From Fremontodendron californicum (lineage: Eukaryota; Streptophyta; Magnoliopsida; Malvales; Malvaceae): a stretch of 64,000 nucleotides of DNA. The stretch lies in assembly GCA_030761205.1 (NCBI GenBank), contig JAULJL010000040.1:13896603-13960602 (forward strand), written 5' to 3'. A program made the position numbers and the translations under genes. A model generated the notes under the pieces. It had not been told where the DNA came from. It made no database searches and was given only the letters and a program-made list of their open reading frames with translations. Shown here piece after piece: positions 53,575 to 64,000 of this stretch; the first letter of the stretch is position 1; each line of letters starts with the position of its first letter.

Positions 53575-56500
53575 TCTTTTTTATCTTTTTTTTTGGATAA
53601 GTAAGTATTTTATTTATCCAGAAAGCAGTTAAACTGCTACATCCAACATCATGTGCAACATGTAATTAAAGCTATACATACTTAAACAATACTTGAACAA
53701 AACTTAAGACCACTAATCAATCAGGGAACAATAGCAACATACTTCAGCAATACTTAAAGCTATTCCAGAATGGACAAAGATCCTAGGAAAAAAGTGACAG
53801 TCCCCAATCTGCATCCAATCTTTGGTTCACTTCATCAGGACTAATGTTCTTGAGCCCCAACAATCGCATTCTGATGATCTCTTTTATCTGCTCAATGATG
53901 GCTCCTTGTGTGGATTGAAGGCGATTAAAACACCTATTATTTCTCTCTCTCCAGATCGAGTAAAGAAAGGCACTCCATGATAAACGCAAAATAACAGAAA
54001 TGAGAGTTTTTCCTCTGATTCTGTTTACTGCCCATTGCAGCTCTGCTTGCCAGCTCCTTATGCTTCTATGAAGTTGACATAAGCATAGTATATGCCCCCA
54101 GATTTCCTTTGAATAGTCACATTCAAAAAATATATGATTCCGGGTTTCTTGCTCAGTTTGACATAGCTCACATTTGCCATCCACCTCCATGCCCCATGAC
54201 ATCAATCTGTTCTTTGTAGGCAGTTTGTCCAATATAGCCATCCAAGCTACCAGTGCATGTTTAGGAATATGAAATGGAAACCAGATCAGTTTATCCCACT
54301 CCACCTTGTCCTGCCTAGGCCTGAGATCATTCCAGACTTTAGCCACCATAAATCTGTTCCCAGGGAACTTCCAAGTTAGAGCACCATTCTGGTTGGAGGT
54401 GAACCTCAAAGCCAAAGCCCTCAGCTGAAGCATTTTACGCCATGTCCAGCTGCTTCCTGGGGAAGGTTGAACCTGCCACACTGTTCTTCCTTTCAGCACA
54501 TAGGCATGAAGCCAGGCAATCCACAATGAACCTGCCTGAGAGAGAAGTGCCCATAGGTGCTGAATAATGCAAGCCTTATTCCATATTCCCAAGTCTTTTA
54601 ATCCAAGACCCCCCTCTGACTTTGGACAGCAAATGGAACTCCATTTGACTCTTGCTCCCTTAGCTGAGTCATCTCTTCCTTTCCAGAAGAACCTGCTGCA
54701 TAATTGATTAATTCTTTTAAGAACAGCCTTAGGCAATACAAAGTGCCTGCACCAGAAATTGGACACATTAAAAAGAACAGATTGAATGAGCTGAAGCCTT
54801 CCTGCATAGGATAACATGCGTGCTGCCCAGCCATTGATTCTCTGAGTAATTCTATCGATCAAAGGAGAACAATCCTTTTCAGAGAGTCTTCTTGTGACCA
54901 AAGGGACCCCAAGGTACCTAACAGGTAGTTTGCCAAGTTTAAACCCTGTCAACTCTTGCATCTCAAGTAGAGTGGTCCTACTAACACCAGAGGAGAAGAC
55001 TTCACTCTTGGAAGGGTTTAATTGCAAACCAGAAATGGTATAAAAGTAATGGAGAATACCCTGTATGCCCACAACAGAATCCAAGTTACCCTTTGCAAAA
55101 ATCAGCAGATCATCTGCAAAGCACAGGTGAGTAAGCTTGATTCTGCGACATTTAGGATGGTAGCTGTAAACTCCATGAAGAGCCCCTGCATCCAGAAGTC
55201 TGGATAAAACATTCATAGCAATGACAAAAAGATAAGGAGAGAGAGGGTCTCCCTGCCTTAACCCCTTTGCTCCTTCAAAGTACCCTACTAATCCTCCATT
55301 AAGAGAAATTGAGAACTTTGGGGAAGTGATGCATGCCTTGATCCATCCTATGAACTTATCAGGCAATCCATAAACTGATAAAACAGTGAGAATGAAGTCC
55401 CAATTTAATGAATCAAAAGCTTTTTGGAGATCAATCTTCATTGCAAAACGGGGGGATAAGGTTGCTCTTCCATACCCTTTGACCAGTTCCTGAGCCATGA
55501 GAATATTATCTGAGATGCTTCTCCCTGGTATGAAGGCACTCTGATTGCTGGAGATCATAGTAGGAAGGAGTGGAGTGAGCCTGGCAGTGATGATCCTGGT
55601 AATACATTTATAAATGACAGAGCAGCATGAAATAGGCCTGAAGTCCTTCATATGATTAGGATTCTGGAATTTTGGGACAAGAGCAATACATGTAGAGTTA
55701 AAGACTGATATCCGGCTCCCTGATTGAAAGAAGGATAAGATTGCTGCAGTGACATCCTCTTCCACAATAGGCCAAGCAGTTTTAAAAAACTGTGCAGTGT
55801 ATCCATCTGGCCCTGGGGCTTTGTCCCCATCTTGCTCAAACATGGCTCTTTTCACCTCCTCTTTTGTAACAGCCTTAGCTAAATTGTCCTTAGCTTCAGC
55901 AGGCAAGGCAGGCTGAATAAGTTCAGTAAGAAGCTCCTTAGGGCAGTCTGTGACCTGTTTGTCCTCAGTCCCAATCAACTTCTGAAAGAACCTTACAGCC
56001 TCCTTTGAAATTTGGCCAAAATCTTCCAACTTCCTTCCCTCATCATCATAGAGGACTCTGATGGATTGCTTGCTATGCTTTGCTGACACCATTTTATGGA
56101 AATAATGAGTGTTCTGATCCCCCTCCTGCAGCCATTTTATCCTTGATTTCTGCCTGTAATAACTTTCCTCAGCCTTTTGGAGTTCCATCAATTCTGCATA
56201 GAGTCTTCTTTCTGTTTCAACAAGAGTATTAGATGGCCTTTGATGCAGATTGATCATCTGCATGCTCTCCAATTCTTGCCTTTTATCTTGAACCTTCCCT
56301 GAAATGTTGCCATATATGGCCAGGTTAAATGCCCTCAGTACTGCCTTTAATCTCTTCAATTTGTGGAATAGAGTGGTCATAGGATTGCCAATGAAAGGCT
56401 CTTGCCAAGAGTTTTCCACAATGTTCAGGAACTCTGGATTCCTAGTCCAGAAATTAAAAAACCTAAATGGCTTTGGGGGAGAATGAGCAGTCAAGTTCAT

Positions 56501-56743
56501 CTTTATGTATGCTAGGCAGTGATCAGAAACCATTGGAGCCAAAAACTCAACAAATGAGTGAGCAAACTGTGTATGCCAGCAATCATTCACCAAAACCCTA
56601 TCAAGCTTTTTAGCCAAGTAAGCATCAGTTTGGTGGTTGGACCAAGTGAATGCTGGTCCAGTACTGGTATGATCAAACACTGATAGCTGTGTCAAGCAGT
56701 CCTGAAAATCCTTCATATCAGAGTTAATTATTTATTATTTACG
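53575..56743 (-). mobile_element. 5'-truncated LINE (L1-type) retrotransposon
   Basis: Minus-strand element whose A-rich 3' tail appears on the plus strand as the T-rich run at 53576-53595. The flanks carry CAATTAAAG (53566-53574) and CGATTAAAG (56742-56750), a possible target duplication. The 5' end starts within the endonuclease domain, the usual 5' truncation of LINEs. It lies about 350 bp downstream of the repeat-peptide gene. Confidence 0.8.
53783..56716 (-). CDS. LINE ORF2 fragment: endonuclease end, reverse transcriptase, zf-RVT
   Basis: An uninterrupted frame of 977 codons. Residues 1-75 are the end of an apurinic-type endonuclease (KKLDRVLVNDCW; VSDHCLAYIKM, with the SDH motif). Residues about 320-600 are the reverse transcriptase: FRPISCCSVIYKCITRI, QSAFIPGRSISDNILMAQEL, KIDLQKAFDSLNWDFI with a catalytic Asp, GLRQGDPLSPYLF and CFADDLLIFAKG with the catalytic FADD. 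Near residues 850-915 is the zf-RVT region (HALVAWMAILDKLPTKNRL; CELCQTEQETRNHIFFEC). The N-terminal part of the endonuclease and ORF1 are missing. An open frame this long suggests a young insertion, but it cannot start a cycle alone. Confidence 0.93.
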   Translation of the reverse strand: MKDFQDCLTQLSVFDHTSTGPAFTWSNHQTDAYLAKKLDRVLVNDCWHTQFAHSFVEFLAPMVSDHCLAYIKMNLTAHSPPKPFRFFNFWTRNPEFLNIVENSWQEPFIGNPMTTLFHKLKRLKAVLRAFNLAIYGNISGKVQDKRQELESMQMINLHQRPSNTLVETERRLYAELMELQKAEESYYRQKSRIKWLQEGDQNTHYFHKMVSAKHSKQSIRVLYDDEGRKLEDFGQISKEAVRFFQKLIGTEDKQVTDCPKELLTELIQPALPAEAKDNLAKAVTKEEVKRAMFEQDGDKAPGPDGYTAQFFKTAWPIVEEDVTAAILSFFQSGSRISVFNSTCIALVPKFQNPNHMKDFRPISCCSVIYKCITRIITARLTPLLPTMISSNQSAFIPGRSISDNILMAQELVKGYGRATLSPRFAMKIDLQKAFDSLNWDFILTVLSVYGLPDKFIGWIKACITSPKFSISLNGGLVGYFEGAKGLRQGDPLSPYLFVIAMNVLSRLLDAGALHGVYSYHPKCRRIKLTHLCFADDLLIFAKGNLDSVVGIQGILHYFYTISGLQLNPSKSEVFSSGVSRTTLLEMQELTGFKLGKLPVRYLGVPLVTRRLSEKDCSPLIDRITQRINGWAARMLSYAGRLQLIQSVLFNVSNFWCRHFVLPKAVLKRINQLCSRFFWKGRDDSAKGARVKWSSICCPKSEGGLGLKDLGIWNKACIIQHLWALLSQAGSLWIAWLHAYVLKGRTVWQVQPSPGSSWTWRKMLQLRALALRFTSNQNGALTWKFPGNRFMVAKVWNDLRPRQDKVEWDKLIWFPFHIPKHALVAWMAILDKLPTKNRLMSWGMEVDGKCELCQTEQETRNHIFFECDYSKEIWGHILCLCQLHRSIRSWQAELQWAVNRIRGKTLISVILRLSWSAFLYSIWRERNNRCFNRLQSTQGAIIEQIKEIIRMRLLGLKNISPDEVNQRLDADWGLSLFS

Positions 56744-56793
56744 ATTAAAGAGTTTTTTTTTTTCAAACTTCAATTTTTTTTAATTATGATAAT

Positions 56794-56977
56794 CTATGTT
56801 ATCCGGATTTGATGGAGTGTCGAATATGGGTATATGTTTGATACGGGAATAATCATTTTTTAAAAGTTTTTTCATACATTTGGAGAATCATACTCTCATA
56901 CCCATATCCAAATATGTTTCGGATACAGATGTCGAATACGAATATTTCAGGAAAAATGAAGAATTCGGATAACGTAG
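56794..56977. mobile_element. CTATGTTA-family MITE
   Basis: Left CTATGTTATCCGGATTTGAT, right reversed CTACGTTATCCGAATTC. The flanks ATGATAAT (56786-56793) and ATCATAAT (56978-56985) match at 7 of 8. It lies 40 bp beyond the LINE. Confidence 0.85.
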
Positions 56978-56989
56978 ATCATAATTGAG

Positions 56990-57678
56990 TAAAGGTAAAT
57001 GTTATTTGTTACCCAACATAGTATATATTCAAAGGATTAAGTTAATCAACGTCTATAAACATTGATTAAAAATTATTTAATTATTATTTTAATAAAAATT
57101 ATATTTAATATATTATTTTTATTGAATTAAAAAAATTATTAATTATAATTTTTTTTAATTTAAATATCATTTTAATCAGTGTCACATGACATTGATTAAC
57201 ACTTTTCATTTTCAAATAAACACAAAAGCAATCGTCCACAACAGTTAATTTCTTTACTAGTTTATCTTATTATATTTATTCTAACACAATATTTTAATAG
57301 CAATGCTCTTGAATAAAGTACATAAATATTTAAGTAATATATATACGTACATAAATATGTGTATATATATATATATAAACACAGATATATTTTTATTTTA
57401 TATATAATAGTTTTCAAAGTTTTAAAATTTTTAAAATAATCTATGCATGCCATTTCATAGGAATAAAAATTAATACTAAAAAAGCAAACAAAATTTCAAC
57501 AACAAAAAAAAAAAAAACAAAAAAATGAAACAAAAAAGTAAAGTACCATGTATATTGAAAAAAAATAAGAAAGACAAACTAGCCTCATTTCTAATTATAG
57601 GAACTATCATGAAATCTACAACAAGAAATAAAAATAAAAATAAAATATTAATAAAATTTCTATTCTCTTCTACAACAA

Positions 57679-57731
<53 letters not shown>

Positions 57732-58620
57732 AATGAGAAAGATCAAACATCATTGATTAATTCGTGGAATCTGAAAATATTGAATTTTGTGGCTTTTCAT
57801 CTTCTTTCCATTTTAATTAAATTAAGTGTTTAGTAAAATATGAAAAAATTTCATTAAAGTTGATTGATATTCTTTTTTTCTTTTCAAATTATTAATTAAT
57901 GAAACATGGAAAATTTGAAATTAATATAATAACGTTTTGTGATTTTTCATATCTTTACTATTTTACTTAAATTCAATGATTATTAAAGAATATTAAAATA
58001 TTATTTATCTTATGGACTTTTCCTACCATTTTAATTAAATTTAATGGTAGAAAATATGAAAAGTTTAAAAAATTTATTTATATATTTTTAAATATTTATT
58101 TTAAATTATTAATTGATAGAATATTAAAAAAATAAAATTAATATATTAACTTTTCATATTTTACTTTTTCATTATTACTAATTTATTTAAAAACAATTAA
58201 TAATTACAAATATTGAAATTAATATAATAATCTTTTCTCTTTTTAAATGTTAATTTTTAAATGATTAATTGATAAATTAATATTTTTATTTATTATGTAA
58301 AAACTTAAGTTTACATTATTTTTCATCTTGTACTTTTTAGTAATACTAATTTAATAAAAACAATTCATAGTTACAAACGTACATTGAAATTAATATGATA
58401 GTTTTTCATATTCTTATATTTTATTTAAATTAATTTATTAAAAAAGATAAAATATTTAATATTTATATATTTTTTGTATAAACCTAAAACATTTAATCTT
58501 AAAAGATAAAAGAGTCCGGTTAACATGTGACTATACACACGTGATTATACCATTTTAAGAAAAAAAATTACATTTAATACATTACTTTTATTGAATTAAA
58601 AATATATATATTAATTACAC
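56990..58620. other. Intergenic, extremely AT-rich
   Basis: Contains TA repeats and decayed repeats such as AGATAAAATATTTAATATTT (58446; recurs at 59340). Frames here translate to Ile/Lys/Asn/Tyr noise. No gene seen. Confidence 0.45.
57682..57729 (+). repeat. AT microsatellite
   Basis: About 24 uninterrupted AT units. Confidence 0.95.
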
Positions 58621-58624
58621 TTTT

Positions 58625-59300
58625 TTATAAGGGTTTTTTTAAGGTTAGTTAATATATTATTTATAATAATAATATTGTATTAAATGCAAAAGTTGACAAC
58701 TTTATTCATCATGTCCAATGCATTGAGTAAATATATTACAATATTTAGTAATCTTAAAGAGTACCCTTAAGATGGCAAAACTCGAACCGTCCGATGGATT
58801 TCGAACCGATCCGTTTCGAATAGAGAGGGTTTTTTTTTTTTTGAACAGTGGAGACGGAGCGAGGCGGGGCAGTTTTTTTTGTTTGAAAGGCGGGGATGGA
58901 GCAATTCTGGTAATTGTCTATTTTACCTTTAAATATTTAGCTTTTAAAAGGATAATAAAGTAATATAACTAAACTTATTATTTTTCTTTTTCTTTTTAAA
59001 AACCTAAACCTAATACGTTGTTTTTTTCCTCTTTCTATATCAGAAATCCGTTTATATTGAATTTATATTTAAATTTTTTTACAATGCTTTATTATTTGAA
59101 AAAAAAATAAAAATAATTAATAAATATCGAATGGGGCGGAGCGGGGCGGTTATGGATGTAACCGACATCCATGGAGGTGATAGTGGTATTGAACTTTCAA
59201 CATCCAACGCGGAGTGGGGCAGAGCAATCCAATGGCAGATACTGCAAAATCTACCCTCGCCCCGCTCCATTGCCATCCTTATAGGGCACTCGTTACGAAT
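58625..59300. mobile_element. MITE of the GTTTTGCTAACRAGTG family split by a hAT-type MITE
   Basis: The pieces 58625-58754 (GGTTAGTTAATATATTATTT ... AGTAATCTTAAAGAGTACCC) and about 59284-59300 (TAGGGCACTCGTTACGAA) together match the uninterrupted copy at 59368-59549 read in reverse. The insert between them is described separately. Confidence 0.6.
58767..59282. mobile_element. hAT-type MITE with TAAGGATGGCAA ends
   Basis: Starts near TTAAGATGGCAAAACTCGAA and ends, reversed, TAAGGATGGCAATGGAGCGG. The inside has repeated GAGCGAGGCGGGGC, GGAGCGGGGCGG and GGATGTAACCGACATCC words, making it GC-rich at both ends. No target duplication could be fixed. The frame at 58772-58963 is made of this repeat. 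Confidence 0.6.
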
Positions 59301-59367
59301 TTTTTTTATATAAATATCACCACTGATTAACATTTCTCAAGATAAAATATTTAATATTTATATATAA

Positions 59368-59549
59368 GATTTTGCTAACGAGTGTCCTAAGGATACTATT
59401 TAAGGTTACTAAATATAGTAATATTTTCAATCAATACATTAAAAATGATGAATAAAATTGTTAACTTTTGCATTTAATACAATGTTATTACTATAAATAG
59501 TATATTAACTAATCTTAAAGTGTGCCCTAAGAGCACTTGTTAGCAAAAC
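59368..59549. mobile_element. MITE of the GTTTTGCTAACRAGTG family, intact
   Basis: Left GATTTTGCTAACGAGTGTCC, right reversed GTTTTGCTAACAAGTGCTCT, both running on into CTAAGG/CTTAGGGCAC and ATTTAAG/TTTAAG. The flanks are TA-rich. A partial copy lies at about 60450-60528 (TAACATTATTACTATAAATA ... ACAAAACCC). Confidence 0.65.
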
Positions 59550-59689
59550 CTATATATATTTGGTAAGAACTAAAAACACTTTATCATTAATGAACGTATT
59601 TATCATTCAAAATTCAGTTATATATATTTATATATTTATATATATATACGGGTCATTATTTATTATGAAACAAAAAATAAAGAAAGAAG

Positions 59690-59815
59690 AATTCGGAGTT
59701 TAGATCAGTTGGTTCATGCAGTCATTTTTAAGAGGTTACATCCAGTAGGTCTGTGATTCGAATCCTATCATCTTCAATCCATTCTCTTATCCCTAAACTG
59801 CAATCTTTTTTGTAT
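59690..59815 (+). repeat. tRNA-like SINE (copy 4 of 4)
   Basis: TTTAGATCAGTTGGTTCATG (A-box-like) and, 40 bp on, GTCTGTGATTCGAATCCTAT (B-box-like), ending in TTTTTTGTATAAAAAAAATA. Best-preserved copy of the four. Confidence 0.5.
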
Positions 59816-59819
59816 AAAA

Positions 59820-61675
59820 AAAATAGAGAAATAACAATAAATTAGAAAAACTACACATGAAATTGTAGGAAACATAAAGTCAATAATATATTAAATGTAC
59901 AAAAGAAGCAGTTTGACTTAACAAAGATTTTGATGGTCGGAGCACTATAATTCAGCACAATAAAAATACATTGCATACTCTTTTGAGCAAGTTTTTAGCT
60001 AGCTTTGAAACGTAAGCTCTCAAAGTTTTAGGTTTGGAAAGAAAAAAAAAAAAAAAAAAGCTGCACAAAGCACGATGGAAATCAATCCAAATAATGAGAA
60101 CATGGTATAGGAAATTTTAGCTGGAATTAGATCTCTCCGGTCCAAGATCAACCGACCGTAATACCGTGGTCGGACAGTATATTAATTCAGATGACATGAT
60201 ATGTGATGTGGTTTTTAAAGATTGCAAATTCGAAAATTTATTAAAATAATATATTTTTCAAATGAATTAAGTAGATGAAGATAAAAGGAAATTAAAAAAA
60301 AAAAAAACTTGATTGGCAAGATTGAGAATAAAATCAAGAAAATGAGGATAGTAACAAATGGGAAGAAGGAGGAACTGAATTAAGTGCATGGAAGTCTTAA
60401 TTAACAACTTTATTACGATTATTGAATAAAGAAAAATGTTAAAAGTAAACTACATTTATTTATAACATTATTACTATAAATAAAATGTTAACTAACTTTA
60501 AAGAGTGCTTTATGGATAACAAAACCCTTTATTTATTTACAAGTTAAGTTATTATGTTTACTCATGAGTCATATGTAGTATAGTAGTGATTTTGAATTAA
60601 TTTTTCTTTTTGAAAATGTCGTTGACTGTATTATAAAAATAGTAATAATACATTAATACTCTTGAATGAAGAACATAGGACATTAAAAAGTAAAAAAATA
60701 AAATAAAAAACAAGAAAGAAAAATTGCACATGCATCCGAGGAAACATAAAGTCAAAAATATATCACATGCAAAAGAAGAATTTTGACCTAGAAATAAATA
60801 AACTAGCATGCGTGTTACGTTTTGTGTTTTTTATTTTATGTTAATAGTGTAAAATTTATTTTTAAAGTTTTTAATCTACTTATAATCCGGTAATCTTTTT
60901 TCTAATTAAATATGTCAAAAATTTAAACACGAATATGATACATGTATTAAATTTATCATGTTAATTGTATTTAAATATATTATTTTATTATATTGTTTTT
61001 ATATTTATGAAATGTGTCGTATTTTCATATTGTATTTAAAATTGCCAGATATAGTTGAAATGCTACCTCTCACAATTTTAGTTCCTTTTATTAGTTTTCC
61101 ACTCATTTCCAGGGAAAAAAAATGTATAATAAGAACTATGAAATCAATGGAAATGGAGACTAGAAATTGGAACATATAAATTAGGTATAGCAATTGTCAG
61201 AAATAGTTCATAGGGAAATTTCATATGGAATTAAATCTTATCTGGACCAAGATCACCGTCCTAGAAATTGTTGTATTGGTCAATAAACCTCTTTTGTTTC
61301 TCCTTCAATATGAACTCAATATATACGAACTAGCTATAATAAAGCTAGTTTAGAAGAGGTTTTAAAACTAGTATAAATTTGTCTTATAATAGCAAAAAGA
61401 GGTTTTAAAATCTTGAAATTTTGGGTTTAAGTTCTACATTATATGTAAATTTGATTTAATTTTAAATTGAATTTGTTTAATTATATGTTACTTTATTGAT
61501 TTATTTGTTTGGTTTGTTCATTGATTTTTATATTGGATGTAATAATTTGGGAAAGAAAAATAATCCATATACTTCTTAAAAATACTCTTTAAAAACACAT
61601 AATAAATATTAAAAGATATTTTAAAAATTAAAATAATATGACGGGCTTTTTAAAATTATTACAAAATGTATATAT
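59820..61675. other. Intergenic, nothing recognised beyond one MITE fragment
   Basis: AT-rich, with a similar phrase near 59870 and 60745 (GGAAACATAAAGTCAA followed by AATATAT), probably an old duplication, and the fragment at 60450-60528. No gene seen. Confidence 0.4.
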
Positions 61676-63764
61676 TGTTGCAACCGTTTTTAGCCCGGGT
61701 CGGATCCGAACCCGACCCGGGCCATCTTCGAGCCCAAAAATAAACCCAGTTGGTCCAGTCTGCTGGGCAAGCCCAATGCCAAGCCTCCCAACCAAGCCTC
61801 AAACCAGGCCCTAAAACAGGCCAATCCACCTGGCCCAACAGGGCCTGCTACCTAGCAGGCCCATTTCCCTAACCCTGGCCCAAGCCAAACCCAGCCAGCC
61901 ACCCTAGGCAGCAAACCCTAGCCGCCTCTACCATCCCCTACCCCTGCCCAACCTCCCCTGCACACGCCACCTCCCCTTCATCACGCCACCACCCTGCAAA
62001 AGCCACCACTACACTTAACCCCCAACCCACCATAAAAGCCACAGTCAGCAACAAAAAAAGAGGGGCACGGTTTGAGAAGAAGAAAAAGATGAAGAAGCTA
62101 AAAGGGAGGTTATTCTCTGGGGAGTTTTTTTTTTTTGCTACTGCTATGAGAGATTGAAAAAAATATAAAGCAAGAAAGAGAGAAGAGAGGGCTACACGGC
62201 TATGGAGAGGAAAGGAGAATAAAAAGCTAAAAAAAAAAAAAAAAAGATGGTTGGCGGCTAAAGGATTGAGATGGAGAGAAAGTCAAAAGAAAAATAAAAG
62301 AAGAAAGGAGAGCTTAGAGAGGGGGGTTTTAAAAAATAAAAAAGAGAGGAGGAATGTGGAAGGTGACGTGGGATAAATCATAGCCTAATGTTTGTGAATA
62401 TAAAAGGAAGGTAATGTTTTTTTATATTATTCTTTTATGATTCATTATATTTGTTTCCATTTTTTTTTTTTTGCATATTTTGTATTTGATGATTTTTTTT
62501 CATATGTCTAATGTTGTTTGCTTTTAGATATGGTATATTGTGATGCATATTTGGTGTTTGATGATTTTTCTCTTATATGCCTAATGTTGCTTGCCTTGGG
62601 TAGGGTCTATTTTGGTGCATGTTCGATGTCTATGTTATTTCATTTTTATTTTTATTTACATTTCATGTTAGTTCATAATTTTTTTATCTAATTTAACTTA
62701 CTTGTTATAATAGTTATTATTATTATTATTATTTATTATTACCTTACCTTAGCTTACCTTACCTTACCTTATTTTATTTTATTTTTTATTATTAAATGCA
62801 TTATTAATCTTTAAAAAAAAATAAAAAATGGCATTTTGATGCATACATAATAAAAGCGAATGAGAATCACCGACGACGGAATTCGAAGGACGTCACAGTA
62901 GTGATTCCTAAGATATATTGAGGTGAGAGAATTTCGTTAAATATCACCACGAGTGGTGGGAGTATTTAGCGATTTGCTCAATACAAAAATTCGTTTTCAT
63001 TTAAAAAATGGAAATAATCAAAATAAAAAGAACGAATAAAGAATGAATATTTACTTGCTTGATATTTCATCATGCTCGTGTTTTTAAACATTATGCTTCG
63101 TGTGTTTAATCGTATAATTAGGTCTTTATTCATATGTTTTATATGCTAAATCGTGTGCACTCCATGTTTAAATATTTACATCATACGCATTTAAATAAAA
63201 ATGGATGTAAATTACCGACGACGGAATTAGAAGGATATCACAGTTGTGATTCCTAAGATATCTTGAGGTGAGAGGACCTCGTTAAATACCACCAAGAGTG
63301 TTGGGAATATTTAATGAGCGTTCTCGATAATAGATTTACGTTCACTTTCGTTTTCAAAAAAAATAATAACAAATTCAAAAAAATTCAAAACAATAAAACA
63401 TGTTTTTTTTAAATAAAATAAAATAAAAGTAAAAGAGAATTAGTTTTAAATGCCGATGTCAAGTCCATTAAATCGAGATTTAAGATAACACGTGATTAAA
63501 TGGTACCGTTTTCTAAACGGGCGTTGCGGGGGTGCTAATCCTTCCCCGCACGTAACAGACTCCCGAACCCGATTTTGTTTTCTCACTGGATCAAAGCGCG
63601 GACTTCGAAATTGGTTTTTAAAAAAATTGTTTTAATTAATTTTAAAATATTTTACTAAAACCGGTTTTAATAGGTGGCCAATCACACCTAAAACAAAAAG
63701 ATTGGTGGCGACTCCATTTGTGTTTCAAAATCGTCTTAGCGGTCGAAAAAAAACCGTTATGACA
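61676..63764 (+). repeat. 5' LTR of a large gypsy (Tat/Ogre-type) retrotransposon
   Basis: Starts TGTTGCAACCG and ends CGTTATGACA (TG...CA), 2.09 kb. A GC-rich region at its start (AGCCCGGGTCGGATCCGAAC) gives way to a purine-rich segment. Immediately after the end comes GCTAGGTGACTCCACTGGGG, close to the GGCGACTCCACTGGGGA phrase I associate with the primer-binding region of Tat/Ogre elements; GGTGGCGACTCC also occurs at 63705. The 3' half holds a diverged internal duplication. The partner LTR would lie outside the window, so borders and family are inferred. Confidence 0.6.
62870..63330 (+). repeat. Internal duplication within the gypsy LTR
   Basis: CACCGACGACGGAATTCGAA ... GTGATTCCTAAGATAT ... 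TTGAGGTGAGAG ... GTTAAATA (about 62872-62990) recurs with about 15-20% differences at about 63212-63330, period near 340 bp. Confidence 0.75.
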
Positions 63765-64000
63765 GCTAGGTGACTCCACTGGGGAATTTTGAGAGTCGAG
63801 CCACAAATTGATCATGTGTTATTTTAAAATCTCAAATTAATGGATTTAATCGGTATTTAATTTTAATTCTCTTTGTTTTCTTTCTTTCTTTATTTTTATT
63901 TTGCTTGCATTTACATCTTGGTATTTGTTAATTCTTTATTCATATTTTTTATGTCGTTTATTTATTTTTTAATAATTATGGAATGTTTAGAATAAAGGGT
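63765..64000 (+). mobile_element. Start of the internal region of the gypsy element, cut by the window edge
   Basis: Begins with the putative primer-binding site at 63770-63785 and continues AT-rich to the window end. No coding region yet. Confidence 0.5.

Noticed and set aside
57525..57833. 102-codon frame with poly-Ile/Tyr
   Set aside because: Translation of an AT microsatellite and AT-rich flank.
59690..59815. A tRNA gene
   Set aside because: A- and B-box-like words are present, but no full cloverleaf, anticodon arm or acceptor pairing could be drawn; the copies are dispersed and diverged, which fits a SINE.

Overview
The window looks like nuclear chromosomal DNA of a flowering plant, most likely a eudicot. 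It is strongly AT-rich, its genes have GT-AG introns, its proteins belong to land-plant families (GH3, HOS15, CrRLK1L, EAR-type C2H2 zinc finger, SGPS-type secreted peptides), and the spaces between genes are packed with plant transposon debris. I cannot name the species from sequence alone.

Layout. 1-8.0 kb holds no gene that I can support. It contains a 2.9-kb element with an 8-bp target duplication, several small terminal-inverted-repeat (TIR) elements and tRNA-like SINE pieces. 8.0-10.1 kb (minus) is a complete three-exon GH3 acyl-amido synthetase, closest to GH3.1, with a TATA box and candidate auxin-response elements upstream. 10.5-26.0 kb is gene-free and full of MITEs. 26.0-26.5 kb (minus) is an intronless single-C2H2 zinc finger protein with two EAR repression motifs. 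26.6-30.4 kb contains large fold-back elements and an Au-type SINE. 30.4-39.3 kb (minus) is a complete 14-exon HOS15 gene (LisH plus WD40; the exons join into 582 codons without a break). 41.1-43.6 kb (plus) is an intronless CrRLK1L receptor kinase. 43.6-48.1 kb is a three-element nest: a small MITE holding both a copia retrotransposon with near-identical LTRs and a second hAT-like element. 49.4-49.7 kb (minus) is a short secreted-peptide precursor ending in SGPSRKGPGH (PIP type). 52.6-53.2 kb (plus) is a secreted protein built from eight tandem SGPSPG-type repeats, with a ninth frameshifted copy behind the stop. 53.6-56.7 kb (minus) is a 5'-truncated LINE with an open 977-codon reading frame. 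56.8-61.7 kb is AT-rich with nested small elements, and from 61.7 kb a long gypsy LTR and the start of its internal region run to the window edge.

The genes do not form an operon-like system. Thematically, GH3 (auxin conjugation), HOS15 (chromatin repression), an EAR zinc finger (repression), a malectin-domain receptor kinase and two SGPS-peptide precursors are all signalling or regulatory genes. The most unusual content is the multi-repeat SGPSPG precursor lying 2.85 kb from, and divergent to, a canonical single-copy PIP-like precursor, followed by the layered transposon nests whose target duplications can be read directly.
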